Notes: generated by a model from the letters alone, not told the origin. Counted from the stretch's first letter, positions 1 to 6,443 are shown. The stretch: 11,099 nt of DNA from Rickettsiales bacterium (GCA_028282625.1 JANQHP010000060.1:1-11099), one strand, 5' to 3'. Made by a program: numbers and translations.

Positions 1-1
1 A

Positions 2-385
2 CATCTAGAAGATATCCTGGTGCCTGCGGCCATCTTGAAGTCGGTTATCGCAGGCGGCCTCAGAAAAATCTTCGGTGCCGTGGGGGGCGTGTTTAAGAAG
101 CCTCCTGATCCAAAAGATGTGCTCAATCCGAACGGAAACCCTATTGGCAAACCAGGCAACAAGCCAAAAGTGCGTGTTGAAGAGGGTGGTAAAGAACGTG
201 CCGATGAATTATATGAAAGCTTTGGCAAAGGCAAACCAGATACTCCAAAAGACTACCCCGGGGAGGGCAAAAGACTGCCCAATGGTGATTGGGTGGGGAA
301 GCGCCCGAAATCAAAAAGTGGCGATACTGCAATTGATTTGGATGTTCAGGATTTTCCTTATAATAAGATACATTTCCCAGATTAA
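2..385 (+). CDS. C-terminal tail of a polymorphic-toxin-like protein (5' partial)
   Basis: The reading frame is open from the left edge to a TAA at 383-385, so the visible 128 codons are the end of a longer protein. A GTG at 20 is possible but has no ribosome-binding site and is unlikely to be the true start. A hydrophobic Ala/Gly-rich stretch (about residues 9-31) is followed by a Pro/Lys/Asn/Gly-rich linker with NPNGNPIGKPGNKPKVR. The compact end carries LPNGDWVGKRPKSKSG and closes in YNKIHFPD. From memory, the pattern LPxGxxVGxRxxSKSG...ID...KIHF resembles the last residues of toxin domains at the C-termini of RHS, CdiA and MuF carriers; I cannot name the toxin family or its target. An AAAGGAGG site overlaps the stop and leads into a small gene 11 nt downstream, the usual toxin-immunity layout. 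The same tail recurs, broken, at 573-723. Confidence is good for a coding tail and moderate for toxin function. Confidence 0.6.
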   Translation, partial: HLEDILVPAAILKSVIAGGLRKIFGAVGGVFKKPPDPKDVLNPNGNPIGKPGNKPKVRVEEGGKERADELYESFGKGKPDTPKDYPGEGKRLPNGDWVGKRPKSKSGDTAIDLDVQDFPYNKIHFPD

Positions 386-396
386 AGGAGGAAGTT

Positions 397-558
397 ATGG
401 CAGATGAAGATAAAGAGAAAATACAATGCAGAGAAGCGGCAGATCTTATTGCAGATGCACTATTATATGCAGGTATTATCCAAGATAAGGATTTGGATAG
501 AGCAACGGAAATTGCAGAGGAGGAAATAATAGTAAGAAAATCCATGGGAAAACTCTGA
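397..558 (+). CDS. small acidic protein, putative immunity protein 1
   Basis: This 53-residue ORF starts at ATG 397, five nt after a perfect AAAGGAGG (384-391) that overlaps the stop of the toxin-like tail. It is acidic and predicted all-helical (MADEDKEK at the start, AEEEIIVRKSMGKL at the end), with no signal peptide or membrane segment, so it should be cytoplasmic. It shares an A-x-EIA-x-EEI-x-VR-x-SM-xx-L ending with the product of 735-926, so the two are paralogues. Each follows a copy of the same toxin tail with the same 23 nt junction. Position, size and duplication argue for an immunity protein binding the C-terminal toxin. That role is inferred from context only; I recognise no immunity family. 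Confidence 0.6.
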   Translation: MADEDKEKIQCREAADLIADALLYAGIIQDKDLDRATEIAEEEIIVRKSMGKL

Positions 559-572
559 AATAGGGTTTCCAT

Positions 573-723
573 TGGCAAGCACACCAAGAGGCTACCCCGG
601 GGAAGATAAAGATTACCAAATGGTGATTGGGTAGGGAAACGCCCGAAATCGAAACACGGGGAGCCAGCTATAGATTTAGATGTAAAAGACTTTCCTTATA
701 ATAAAATAAAGTTTCCAGATTAA
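573..723 (+). pseudogene. orphan, frameshifted second copy of the toxin tail
   Basis: This is a degraded repeat of the end of the 2-385 gene. TACCCCGGGGA at 593 matches the first copy and starts in one frame (YPGEDKD). One base is missing near 611-615, and the sequence continues in another frame as LPNGDWVGKRPKSKHG, then DLDVKDFPYNKIKFPD and TAA at 721-723. Upstream of 573 the similarity fades, and a stretch of about 9 nt is missing between 573 and 592 relative to copy 1. There is no start codon or ribosome-binding site of its own. It fits an orphan toxin tail left by cassette duplication or displacement. Several differences conserve the amino acid (DVKDF against DVQDF), suggesting it diverged under selection before breaking. 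Confidence 0.7.
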
Positions 724-734
724 AGGAGGAAGTT

Positions 735-926
735 ATGAGTACAGATAGAAATAATGAAACCGATGGTCAATTTGACATAGAAAAAGAAAGTAAAATTGTT
801 GCGAACTTAATTGTTGGCGAATTAATTGATGCAAAAATTGTTAAAGAAAATGAGGCAGAACGTGCCGTAGAAATTGCCGCGGAAGAAATTCTTGTGCGCA
901 GGTCTATGGAGAGCCTAAAGAGTTAA
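735..926 (+). CDS. small acidic protein, putative immunity protein 2
   Basis: This 63-residue ORF starts at ATG 735 behind an AAAGGAGG (722-729) that overlaps the stop of the orphan toxin tail. It is a paralogue of the 397-558 product: a different, longer N-terminus (MSTDRNNETDGQF) leads into a shared helical body and ending, ERAVEIAAEEILVRRSMESL. It is soluble and acidic. The reading frame is intact although the toxin copy in front is broken, as expected if immunity is kept to protect against kin carrying the matching toxin. The immunity role is inferred from its position and paralogy; no family is recognised. Confidence 0.6.
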   Translation: MSTDRNNETDGQFDIEKESKIVANLIVGELIDAKIVKENEAERAVEIAAEEILVRRSMESLKS

Positions 927-1167
927 TTTGGCGCTCTCAGGATGATGAACAAGTGCACGAAAGCCACGCTAAATATGATGGCTTAGTCTTTCGGTGGGAC
1001 CACCCCTCTCCCGTGGGGCATCCGCCTTCGCCTTAGCTGGCTGCGGCGCGACAAGTCCCGGTGAAGACTACAATTGCCGCTGCTTTGCCGAGCCGATTAA
1101 CGACGTTAGGGTTCAAAAAGGCGATCCGAGTGATTATTGCCCTGAAGCAATTTTGATACATTTATAG
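926..1167 (+). pseudogene. fragment of a MuF / SPP1 gp7-type phage head morphogenesis C-terminal domain
   Basis: From 926 one frame reads IWRSQDDEQVHESHAKYDG then LVFRWDHPSPVGHP, stopping at a TAG at 1034-1036. A second frame, open across that point, continues with SPGEDYNCRCFAEPIND and ends at TAG 1165-1167. The order W-R-S-x-D-D-x-x-V-H-x-S-H...DG-x-x-F-x-W-D...PGEDYNCRC-x-AEP is the signature I know from the C-terminus of phage Mu gpF / SPP1 gp7 minor head proteins, which also serve as carriers of C-terminal toxins. No start codon or ribosome-binding site is seen, and it abuts the stop of the preceding small ORF. It is therefore a frameshifted remnant, not a working gene. Its end overlaps the 3' end of the minus-strand gene at 1134-1607. 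The family call is fairly secure; its link to the toxin tails is inferred. Confidence 0.65.
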
Positions 1168-1607
1168 AGCCGGAAATAATAATAGCCGTAAAAAAGAAGG
1201 GAGAGCAAAACATCATATAGCGTGCCTTCCTCATGATCTGCCCAGTCGGTCAACATCAATATGGCCCCAAATGCCGCGATGATGACCAAGAGAGTCTGGA
1301 TAATCACAGGAAAGCTAATGCAGATATAGCGTTCAATAAATTCCTTATCATCTCCCTTTGCATTGGTGCAGTATAATAGAATGGTGCCAAACAAGGGGAG
1401 CATAACACTAAGAATGTCATCTGCTATATTCCAATGATTAATGGGAAAATATATCCAGTCATCTGTTGCAAGTGAGTGAAAGAAAAAATTGGTAAGCAAT
1501 AACGCCACCAGCACTTCCATAATCACGAGATAGTAAAATCGTTCGCGCGAAGGAACCTCATGATGCTTGAAACGCTCTGCCAGGGCTTTGTCTTTTATAA
1601 AATGCAT
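1134..1607 (-). CDS. four-helix integral membrane protein, unknown function
   Basis: This 157-residue ORF has an ATG at 1607 and a TAA at 1134. A charged N-terminus (KDKALAERFKHHEVPSRERF) precedes four predicted membrane helices at about residues 25-46, 62-82, 92-118 and 128-148. Short acidic loops (AKGDDKE, DWADHEEG) lie between helices 2-3 and 3-4, and the tail is basic. There is no signal peptide, enzyme motif or family I recognise. It is transcribed convergently with the toxin/immunity remnants and its 3' end overlaps the MuF fragment by 34 nt. A TATAAT-like box lies at 1630-1635 (minus strand), but no convincing -35 or Shine-Dalgarno site is present, and AGG at 1615-1617 is the best ribosome-binding candidate. 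The AT-rich base use matches the left-hand accessory island more than the genes to the right. A membrane immunity protein is possible but unsupported. Confidence 0.6.
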   Translation of the reverse strand: MHFIKDKALAERFKHHEVPSRERFYYLVIMEVLVALLLTNFFFHSLATDDWIYFPINHWNIADDILSVMLPLFGTILLYCTNAKGDDKEFIERYICISFPVIIQTLLVIIAAFGAILMLTDWADHEEGTLYDVLLSLLFYGYYYFRLYKCIKIASGQ

Positions 1608-1708
1608 CCGGTGCCTATATAAATGATGGATTATATTACTTTATGGCCGCCCCCTAGAAAAGAAAAGCGATAAAAGTGCAGTCTTTCAACGTCCGTGCCC
1701 CAAAGCCA

Positions 1709-2347
1709 TCACGGCCGATCGGCACGCAGGGCCCTAAGCGCATCTGGCGTGGCGATGGCGCGCAGGGCTTTTTCGGCACTTTCACGCACCCACGCACTCT
1801 CATCCTTGAGTAATCGAGAAAGTGCCGGCACGCTTTCATTGGCCTTGGCACCTATCTTGCCCAAGGCGCGTGCACTGGCCGCACGCATATCCATGTCATT
1901 GCTACTAAGCTTTGCGATGAGTTCTGGCACGGCTATCGCCGCATCCTCACCCAGCCGGCCGGCAATATAGACGGCGTTCATTACCGCTTTGGGGCTATGC
2001 TCTTCTTCCAAAAGATAGGGCATGAGCGCCTTGGCAGAAGCCTCACCCTGTTGCTCCAATGCCCACACGGCTTGTTCAAACCTCTGCTCATCCGGGCTTT
2101 CAATCGAAGCCAGCGCCTGCGCAATCTTATATTCAGGCGAATCATCCTCCTTGCCTGTCCAGGTCTGTGCCAAGAATTCCAGGCTTTTGGCTTTTTGCCA
2201 GGGCACCCCTTCCCAGAAAAAGACCGTGTAAAGCACCAACGAGGATACCGAAAAAACCAGCGTGCCATGCACCAGGATATCGGCACGGTCCGCATGCCGT
2301 AACATGTTGAAAAATTTAACAAAAGGTAGGAGAAAAAGTTTGAGCAT
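1709..2347 (-). CDS. membrane-anchored HEAT-repeat protein
   Basis: This is a 212-residue protein. One hydrophobic segment at about residues 25-46 (HGTLVFSVSSLVLYTVFF), after a basic N-terminus, should anchor it in the inner membrane. The rest is helical repeats. Residues about 118-200 contain HEAT/PBS-lyase-type units such as AVPELIAKLSSNDMDMRAA and SVPALSRLLKDESAWVRES, with the usual AxxALGxIG turn. A weaker unit lies around 85-115. Such repeats are protein-interaction scaffolds; no catalytic residues are visible. The gene starts 35 nt after the lysA stop on the same strand, so the two are probably co-transcribed, but nothing ties it to lysine synthesis. The Shine-Dalgarno site is weak (GGGGTTGATGG before ATG). 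No clear terminator is seen below it. The family call is confident; the function is unknown. Confidence 0.75.
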   Translation of the reverse strand: MLKLFLLPFVKFFNMLRHADRADILVHGTLVFSVSSLVLYTVFFWEGVPWQKAKSLEFLAQTWTGKEDDSPEYKIAQALASIESPDEQRFEQAVWALEQQGEASAKALMPYLLEEEHSPKAVMNAVYIAGRLGEDAAIAVPELIAKLSSNDMDMRAASARALGKIGAKANESVPALSRLLKDESAWVRESAEKALRAIATPDALRALRADRP

Positions 2348-2382
2348 CCATCAACCCCAAAACCGCTTCACCAGCTTCCCTT

Positions 2383-3645
2383 CTAAAGCCAGCTAGCCAT
2401 GCTGTCCTGGTCCAGCAGCGCGTCATAGCTTGGCCTTGCGCGCACCACCGCGTGTTGGCTTCCGTGCACCAGCACCTCCGGCACCAGCAGGCGGCTATTG
2501 TAGCTGTGGCTCATCACCGCGCCATACGCACCGCAAGAACGGATCGCTACCAAATTACCCGGTCCAAGTGACTTAGGCAGTCGGTAATGCCGTCCAAAAC
2601 GGTCGCCCGTTTCGCAGACCGGTCCCACCACTTCCACCTCTTGCATCTCCTCACTCGCCGCAGGCTCCTGCACCGGTACAATCGCATGCCGCGCATCGTA
2701 AAGGCTTGGGCGCATCAAGTCGTTCATCGCCGCGTCCACAATCAAAAAAGTCCCAGCCTCGGTCTGCTTGCGACGGATCACACGCGTCAGCAGCACACCC
2801 GCATTGCCCATCAATACCCGACCGGGCTCCAAGATCAACTGGCAACCAAGCGGCTGAAAAATTTCCTCCAGCGTCTTCGCATAGGCATCAGGAAGAGGCG
2901 GCGCCTCCTCGCCGTAAATAATACCAAGCCCGCCGCCCACATCCATCCGCTCAATGGCGTGACCCTGCGCCCGTAGACGCGTGGCCAGCTCTGCCAAACG
3001 GCGAAAGGCCTTGGCGAAGGGCTCCATCTGCGTGAGCTGCGAGCCGATATGCGTGGCCAGCCCCACCACACGCAGATGCGGCAGGCTGGCCGCCGTGGCA
3101 AAGGCCGCCTCGGCCTGTTCCCAGGCAATGCCGAATTTATCCTGCGCGCGGCCGGTGGTGATCTTCTCGTGCGTTTTCGCGTCCACCTGCGGATTGACCC
3201 GCAGCGCGATGGGTGCCACACACCCTTTTTCGCCCGCCACTTCGTTCAGCTCATGCAGCTCCTCCACCGACTCCACGTTGCACTGCGCAATGCCTGCTTT
3301 AAGCGCAAAGGCCATTTCCTCACGCGTTTTGCCGACGCCGGAAAAAATAATGCGATCCGGCGCGATGCCTGCTTTAAGCGCGCGACGAATCTCGCCCTCG
3401 CTGACCGTATCCGCGCCACAATCAAGCTCAGCCAGCACGCGCAGCACCGACTGATTGCTGTTGGCTTTCACCGCGTAGCAAAGCCAGGGTTGCGTCTTCG
3501 TAAACGCCTTCTGCATCACCTTGACATGCCGCGTCATCGTCGCCTGCGCGTAAACATAGCAAGGCGTGCCCACCTCACGCGCCAACGTGTCTAAGGGCAC
3601 CTCCTCGGCATGCAGCAAGCCATTCTGGTAATGAAAGTGATCCAA
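2383..3645 (-). CDS. lysA: diaminopimelate decarboxylase
   Basis: LysA removes CO2 from meso-diaminopimelate to give L-lysine, the last step of the pathway, using PLP in the cytoplasm. Counting from the chosen TTG start, the 420-residue protein matches the family length. The PLP lysine is K60 in CYAVKANSN. Other landmarks are H199-IGSQL, the GGG phosphate loop at 237-239, EPGR at 273-276, MRPSLYDARH from 311, the catalytic cysteine in CETGD at 344-348 and the substrate-side SYNSR at 381-385. All expected fold-type III motifs are intact. An in-frame ATG at 3694-3696 would add 17 residues (MCACTILLSS...) but has no ribosome-binding site. The TTG at 3643-3645 lies 8 nt after AAAGGAAG and yields MDHFHYQNG, which resembles known LysA N-termini. 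It heads a likely two-gene unit with the HEAT protein. Confidence 0.95.
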   Translation of the reverse strand: MDHFHYQNGLLHAEEVPLDTLAREVGTPCYVYAQATMTRHVKVMQKAFTKTQPWLCYAVKANSNQSVLRVLAELDCGADTVSEGEIRRALKAGIAPDRIIFSGVGKTREEMAFALKAGIAQCNVESVEELHELNEVAGEKGCVAPIALRVNPQVDAKTHEKITTGRAQDKFGIAWEQAEAAFATAASLPHLRVVGLATHIGSQLTQMEPFAKAFRRLAELATRLRAQGHAIERMDVGGGLGIIYGEEAPPLPDAYAKTLEEIFQPLGCQLILEPGRVLMGNAGVLLTRVIRRKQTEAGTFLIVDAAMNDLMRPSLYDARHAIVPVQEPAASEEMQEVEVVGPVCETGDRFGRHYRLPKSLGPGNLVAIRSCGAYGAVMSHSYNSRLLVPEVLVHGSQHAVVRARPSYDALLDQDSMASWL

Positions 3646-3653
3646 TGTCCCGT

Positions 3654-3661
3654 CTTCCTTT
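3654..3661 (-). promoter_or_regulatory. ribosome-binding site supporting a TTG start for lysA
   Basis: On the minus strand this reads AAAGGAAG and lies 8 nt before the TTG at 3643-3645. The only upstream in-frame ATG (3694-3696) has no comparable purine-rich site. This decides the start in favour of TTG, which may also keep translation modest. Confidence 0.55.
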
Positions 3662-3740
3662 GATACGCTAGATAAAAGAATCGTGCAGGCACACATAGCA
3701 CAGAAAAGAGGGGAGAATCTAGTGTTGTTGTTTCATCTTA

Positions 3741-3965
3741 AGCGGGGGCCTTGCCCATGCAGCCGCCTTATATTCCCTCTCTCCTGTGGGGGGAGGGCTA
3801 GGGCCTGCCCTCTGTAGCTTTAGCGTAGGAGGGAGGGGGTGTTCTTAACATAAGAAAGGGGGCCTTACCCCCTTAAACCCCCGCCCTCGCACGTGCTCGG
3901 CGTCGCTTCGCTCCTAGTCGCATGCTATAAAAGCATGCTCCGGGAAGTACCCACGCATCCATCTC
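3741..3965. repeat. modular GC-rich repeat mosaic, copy 1
   Basis: Several modules recur at 6485-6790 in a different order. These include GGGGGCCTTGCCC (3745) and a reverse-complement copy of TACGCTAAAGCTAC (about 3817-3830). The longest is GGCGTCGCTTCGCTCCTA (about 3899-3916), with a hairpin insert, then GCTCCG, GAAGTA and CCACGCATC. In this copy the hairpin between TCGC and TCCG is GCATGCTATAAAAGCATGC. The other copy has an unrelated hairpin at the same place. Untranslated and dispersed; no transposase nearby. Confidence 0.7.
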
Positions 3966-3970
3966 ACCCC

Positions 3971-4000
3971 GTCATCCCGCGATTTAATCGCGGGATCCAG
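3971..4000 (+). repeat. palindromic element GTCATCCCG...CGGGATCCAG
   Basis: The 8 bp arms CCCGCGAT/ATCGCGGG enclose a 3 nt loop, flanked by GTCAT and CCAG. It belongs to the same family as 6444-6474, 7695-7724 and 8344-8373, and in reverse 4068-4098 and 7750-7780. Arm sequences differ between copies but always pair. Confidence 0.85.
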
Positions 4001-4014
4001 CGCTACAGAGCAAT

Positions 4015-4041
4015 GTCATTCCCGTGTAGGCGGGAATCTAG
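4015..4041 (+). repeat. palindromic element, GTCATTCCCG subtype
   Basis: GTCATTCCCG and CGGGAATCTAG pair around a short loop. Outside it, CGCTAC (4001-4006) and GTAGCG (4041-4046) form a further inverted pair, so the hairpin sits inside a larger one. This is a variant of the GTCATCCCG family, with TTCCCG in place of TCCCG. Confidence 0.7.
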
Positions 4042-4067
4042 TAGCGAAAAGGTAAAGAAGTGATGGT

Positions 4068-4098
4068 CTGGATCCCACGGTCGAAGCCGCGGGATGAC
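4068..4098 (-). repeat. palindromic element, inverted copy
   Basis: Reads CTGGATCCCACGG...CCGCGGGATGAC on the plus strand, the reverse orientation of the 3971-4000 element. One arm mismatch (CCCACGG against CCGCGGG) shows slight decay. Together with 3971-4000 it makes a head-to-head pair about 70 nt apart, like the pair at 7695-7780. Confidence 0.8.
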
Positions 4099-4233
4099 GT
4101 AAGACTTACAACTTGCAACTAACAACTCCACTCCACTCTCACGACTCCACTCTCAACTCTTACCACTCCTCACACTTGCACGTTGGAGCGCACAGGTGTA
4201 GGCTCGCCCCATTCTTTAATACCACACACACGC

Positions 4234-5166
4234 ATGCAAATTTACCTCCCCATTGCCGAACTCCCGCTGGATATTCTGCTGGTCTTAAGCCTAGGCGCAC
4301 TCGGCGGCATCTTAGCCGGCATGTTTGGCATTGGCGGCGGGTTTTTGCTCACCCCACTTTTGATCTTCAACGGTGTACCGCCTGCCGTAGCCGTGGCCAC
4401 CTCCACCCATCAGATCATCGCCTCCTCTGTCTCGGGCTTTCTTTCCCACCTTTACCGCCAGAATGTGGATGTGAAGATGGGCCTTTTCCTGCTGGCAGGC
4501 GGCTTAATCGGCGGTTCGCTTGGCATCTGGCTGTTTGCCTGGCTGCAATCGCTCGGGCAGATCGACCTTGCCATTTCCCTGTTTTACGTCATTTTCCTAG
4601 GCTTCATCGGCACACTCATGGGGCTGGAAAGCAGCCAAACCATTTTACGGCGCAAAAAAACCGGTACCACCGAAGAGGCCGCCCCCACCGCCAGGCTTGG
4701 TCACTGGATCCGCCAACAAAACCTTCCCTGGGTGGTTTATTTCCCGCGTTCTGACCTGCATATCAGCGCGCTGATCCCCATCACAATCGGGCTTTTTGCC
4801 GGCGCGCTTGTTTCCTTAATGGGCATTGGCGGCGGCTTTGTGATGATCCCCGCCATGATCTACCTGCTTGGCATGCCAAGCAATGTGGTGGTTGGCACGT
4901 CGCTTTTTCAAATCATGCTCACCACCAGCCTGGTCACCCTGCTCCACGCCATCAACACCCAAACCGTGGATATTGTGCTAGGCGCCTTGCTCATTATCGG
5001 CGGCGTGCTCGGTGCACAGCTTGGCACCAAACTCGCACTCAAACTCCCGTCCGAAAAACTGCGCGGCCTGCTCGCCTTGATTGTGCTTGGCGTCTGCATC
5101 AAGCTTGGTGCGGGGCTGCTGGTGGAACCGGAAAATCTCTATAGCATCGAGGTAGTGGAAGAATAA
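4234..5166 (+). CDS. TauE/SafE-family membrane permease
   Basis: This 310-residue polytopic protein of the TauE/SafE (TSUP, formerly DUF81) family probably exports or imports sulfur-containing or other organic anions (sulfite, sulfoacetate and the like). It has two homologous halves. Half 1 carries GMFGIGGGFLLTPLL (about 30-44) and half 2 carries SLMGIGGGFVMIPAM (about 194-208). Both are followed by a small-residue TS-x-x-Q motif (TSTHQ, TSLFQ). About eight hydrophobic helices are predicted, with a charged central loop at 133-175. I chose ATG 4234 (MQIYLPIAELPLD), which matches alphaproteobacterial homologues as I know them, over an in-frame ATG at 4183. Neither has a good Shine-Dalgarno site. 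The stop overlaps the next start by one base, so the two are translationally coupled. The family is certain; the substrate is not known. Confidence 0.88.
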   Translation: MQIYLPIAELPLDILLVLSLGALGGILAGMFGIGGGFLLTPLLIFNGVPPAVAVATSTHQIIASSVSGFLSHLYRQNVDVKMGLFLLAGGLIGGSLGIWLFAWLQSLGQIDLAISLFYVIFLGFIGTLMGLESSQTILRRKKTGTTEEAAPTARLGHWIRQQNLPWVVYFPRSDLHISALIPITIGLFAGALVSLMGIGGGFVMIPAMIYLLGMPSNVVVGTSLFQIMLTTSLVTLLHAINTQTVDIVLGALLIIGGVLGAQLGTKLALKLPSEKLRGLLALIVLGVCIKLGAGLLVEPENLYSIEVVEE

Positions 5167-5933
5167 TGCGCATGCGACCCTACCTTCTTGCCGCCCTTGG
5201 CCTCATCCTTGGACTGGCGCTTGCGCCAAATGCTTCTGCACGTCCCATTGTGGCCGATCTTGCCCTGCATTCGGTGGATATCGACCATAATTTTACCGGC
5301 CTGGATATCCTGATGTTTGGTGCGCGCAACGACCCCGGCATCATTGTCGCCGCCGTCAGAGGGCCTAAACAACGCTATATCGTACGCAAAAAAAGCCGAA
5401 TCGGAGGCATCTGGGTCAACACCGACGCGGTGGAATTTGAACAGGTCGATAGTTTTTACAGCCTGGCCTCCAGTCGCCCGCTTGCCGATATCCGCAACCC
5501 CACCTTGCTCACCCAGCTTGGGCTTGCGCTCGACCATCCCGGCATTGTGCCCACTAAAGCCTACCGGGATACCCCGCTTCCCACCATCAACGCGTTCCAT
5601 CGCGCCTTGCTCGAACATAAACAACAACAATCCCTCTTTCCCAGTGAAGTGGGCAGCATTTCCTTCTGGGGGGAAACCTTGTTTCGTACCATCCTTCCTT
5701 TCCCGAAAAATATCAGCCGCGGCTGGTACAATGCCGAGACCTACCTCTTTAGCGATGGCACCTTATCGGCCATGCAATCCACGCCGATTGAAGTGCGCAA
5801 GATTGGGCTGGAAGCCAAAATCTTTGATATGGCACACGCACGCAGCGCGCTTTATGGCCTGTTATGCATTCTGCTCGCTTTTGTCTCAGGCTGGGGTGCC
5901 AGCACACTTTTTGGTCGGGTGCAAGGTGTATAG
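5166..5933 (+). CDS. TIGR02186 / Alph_Pro_TM family protein
   Basis: This 255-residue protein of unknown biochemical role belongs to a family (TIGR02186, PF09608) found mainly in Alphaproteobacteria next to TauE/SafE permeases. A signal peptide is clear (residues 1-25, cleavage after NASA). A periplasmic body follows, with the family-typical opening DLALHSVDIDHNFTGLDILM and GARNDPG. One C-terminal membrane helix (about 228-248) ends in a short basic cytoplasmic tail. It should therefore sit in the inner membrane with its bulk in the periplasm. The ATG at 5166 overlaps the tauE-like stop (TAATG), pointing to an obligate functional pair; a second ATG at 5172 is possible. An accessory role in TauE-type transport is inferred from the coupling. 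The family call is strong. Confidence 0.88.
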   Translation: MRMRPYLLAALGLILGLALAPNASARPIVADLALHSVDIDHNFTGLDILMFGARNDPGIIVAAVRGPKQRYIVRKKSRIGGIWVNTDAVEFEQVDSFYSLASSRPLADIRNPTLLTQLGLALDHPGIVPTKAYRDTPLPTINAFHRALLEHKQQQSLFPSEVGSISFWGETLFRTILPFPKNISRGWYNAETYLFSDGTLSAMQSTPIEVRKIGLEAKIFDMAHARSALYGLLCILLAFVSGWGASTLFGRVQGV

Positions 5934-5980
5934 GGCAACCGCGATAGGATAGATGGAGGGTAAACAAAGGATAGAACATC

Positions 5981-6427
5981 ATGGCCACAAAAAAAGAATC
6001 CCTGCTTATTTGCGTCAATGAAAAGGCACATTCCGCCTATGCCTTAAAGGTGGGCTGCGCGCTCGCCAAGGAACAAGGTCGACGCATCCAGATGCTCTAT
6101 GTGATAGACCCGTTGGACTACCACACGCTCTTTTCAGTAGCCGATGTGATGAAGGAGGAACGGGAACAACAGGCCGAGTTGCTGCTCAAAGATTACAAAA
6201 AGCTGGCCAAAGATGCCGGGCATGCCAGTGTCAAAACCATCATCAAGGAAGGCACCATCATCGACACCATTGTCGCCCAAATCAAAGAAGACCCAGCCAT
6301 TGCGATGCTCCTGGTGGGCGCTGCTGCCGATGGTTCTACCAGCAAAGGCAAGGTCCTCTCTCAACTTACCCACGCCCTTGGCAACCACATTTCCATCCCC
6401 ATCCTCCTGGTCCCCGGCACCGCGTAG
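5981..6427 (+). CDS. universal stress protein (UspA family)
   Basis: This 148-residue cytoplasmic protein has the Usp alpha/beta fold. A first strand with a conserved-type acidic position (LLICVNE, residues 8-14) leads into a helix, then LYVIDP (39-44), a long charged helix (57-79), EGTIIDTIV (90-98) and the closing strand PILLVPG (140-146). The nucleotide-binding loop region is VGAAADGSTSKGKVLSQ (112-128). It does not fit the G-2x-G-9x-G-S/T pattern of ATP-binding Usps, so it may not bind ATP in the usual way. It starts 47 nt after the TIGR02186 gene, behind GGAGGG and AAAGGA purine runs, and probably belongs to the same operon. A palindromic element starts 16 nt after its stop. Role: stress adaptation, not specified further. 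Confidence 0.85.
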   Translation: MATKKESLLICVNEKAHSAYALKVGCALAKEQGRRIQMLYVIDPLDYHTLFSVADVMKEEREQQAELLLKDYKKLAKDAGHASVKTIIKEGTIIDTIVAQIKEDPAIAMLLVGAAADGSTSKGKVLSQLTHALGNHISIPILLVPGTA

Positions 6428-6443
6428 GTTAGACTTAAAAAAC

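Larger units (their letters stand above)
3646..4233. other. gene-free repeat-rich gap between lysA and the tauE-like gene
   Basis: I see no convincing gene here. From the left it holds the lysA leader, then a GC-rich mosaic (about 3740-3965) related to 6485-6790. Three palindromic elements follow (3971-4000, 4015-4041, 4068-4098). Last is a low-complexity ACTC/AACT-rich tract (about 4100-4180). Both flanking genes point away, so their promoters should lie here, but the repeats hide them and I could not assign boxes with confidence. Confidence 0.7.

Noticed and set aside
141..587. A 148-codon minus-strand frame across the toxin tail
   Set aside because: It lies antisense to better supported coding sequence with strong Shine-Dalgarno sites and has no recognisable domain.
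1694..1726. Terminator after the HEAT-repeat gene
   Set aside because: CGTGCC/GGCACG can pair, but one arm lies close to the stop codon and no T-run follows on the minus strand.
2587..3594. Several long plus-strand frames opposite lysA
   Set aside because: They are shadows of a fully conserved lysA on the minus strand, caused by GC-rich codon use.
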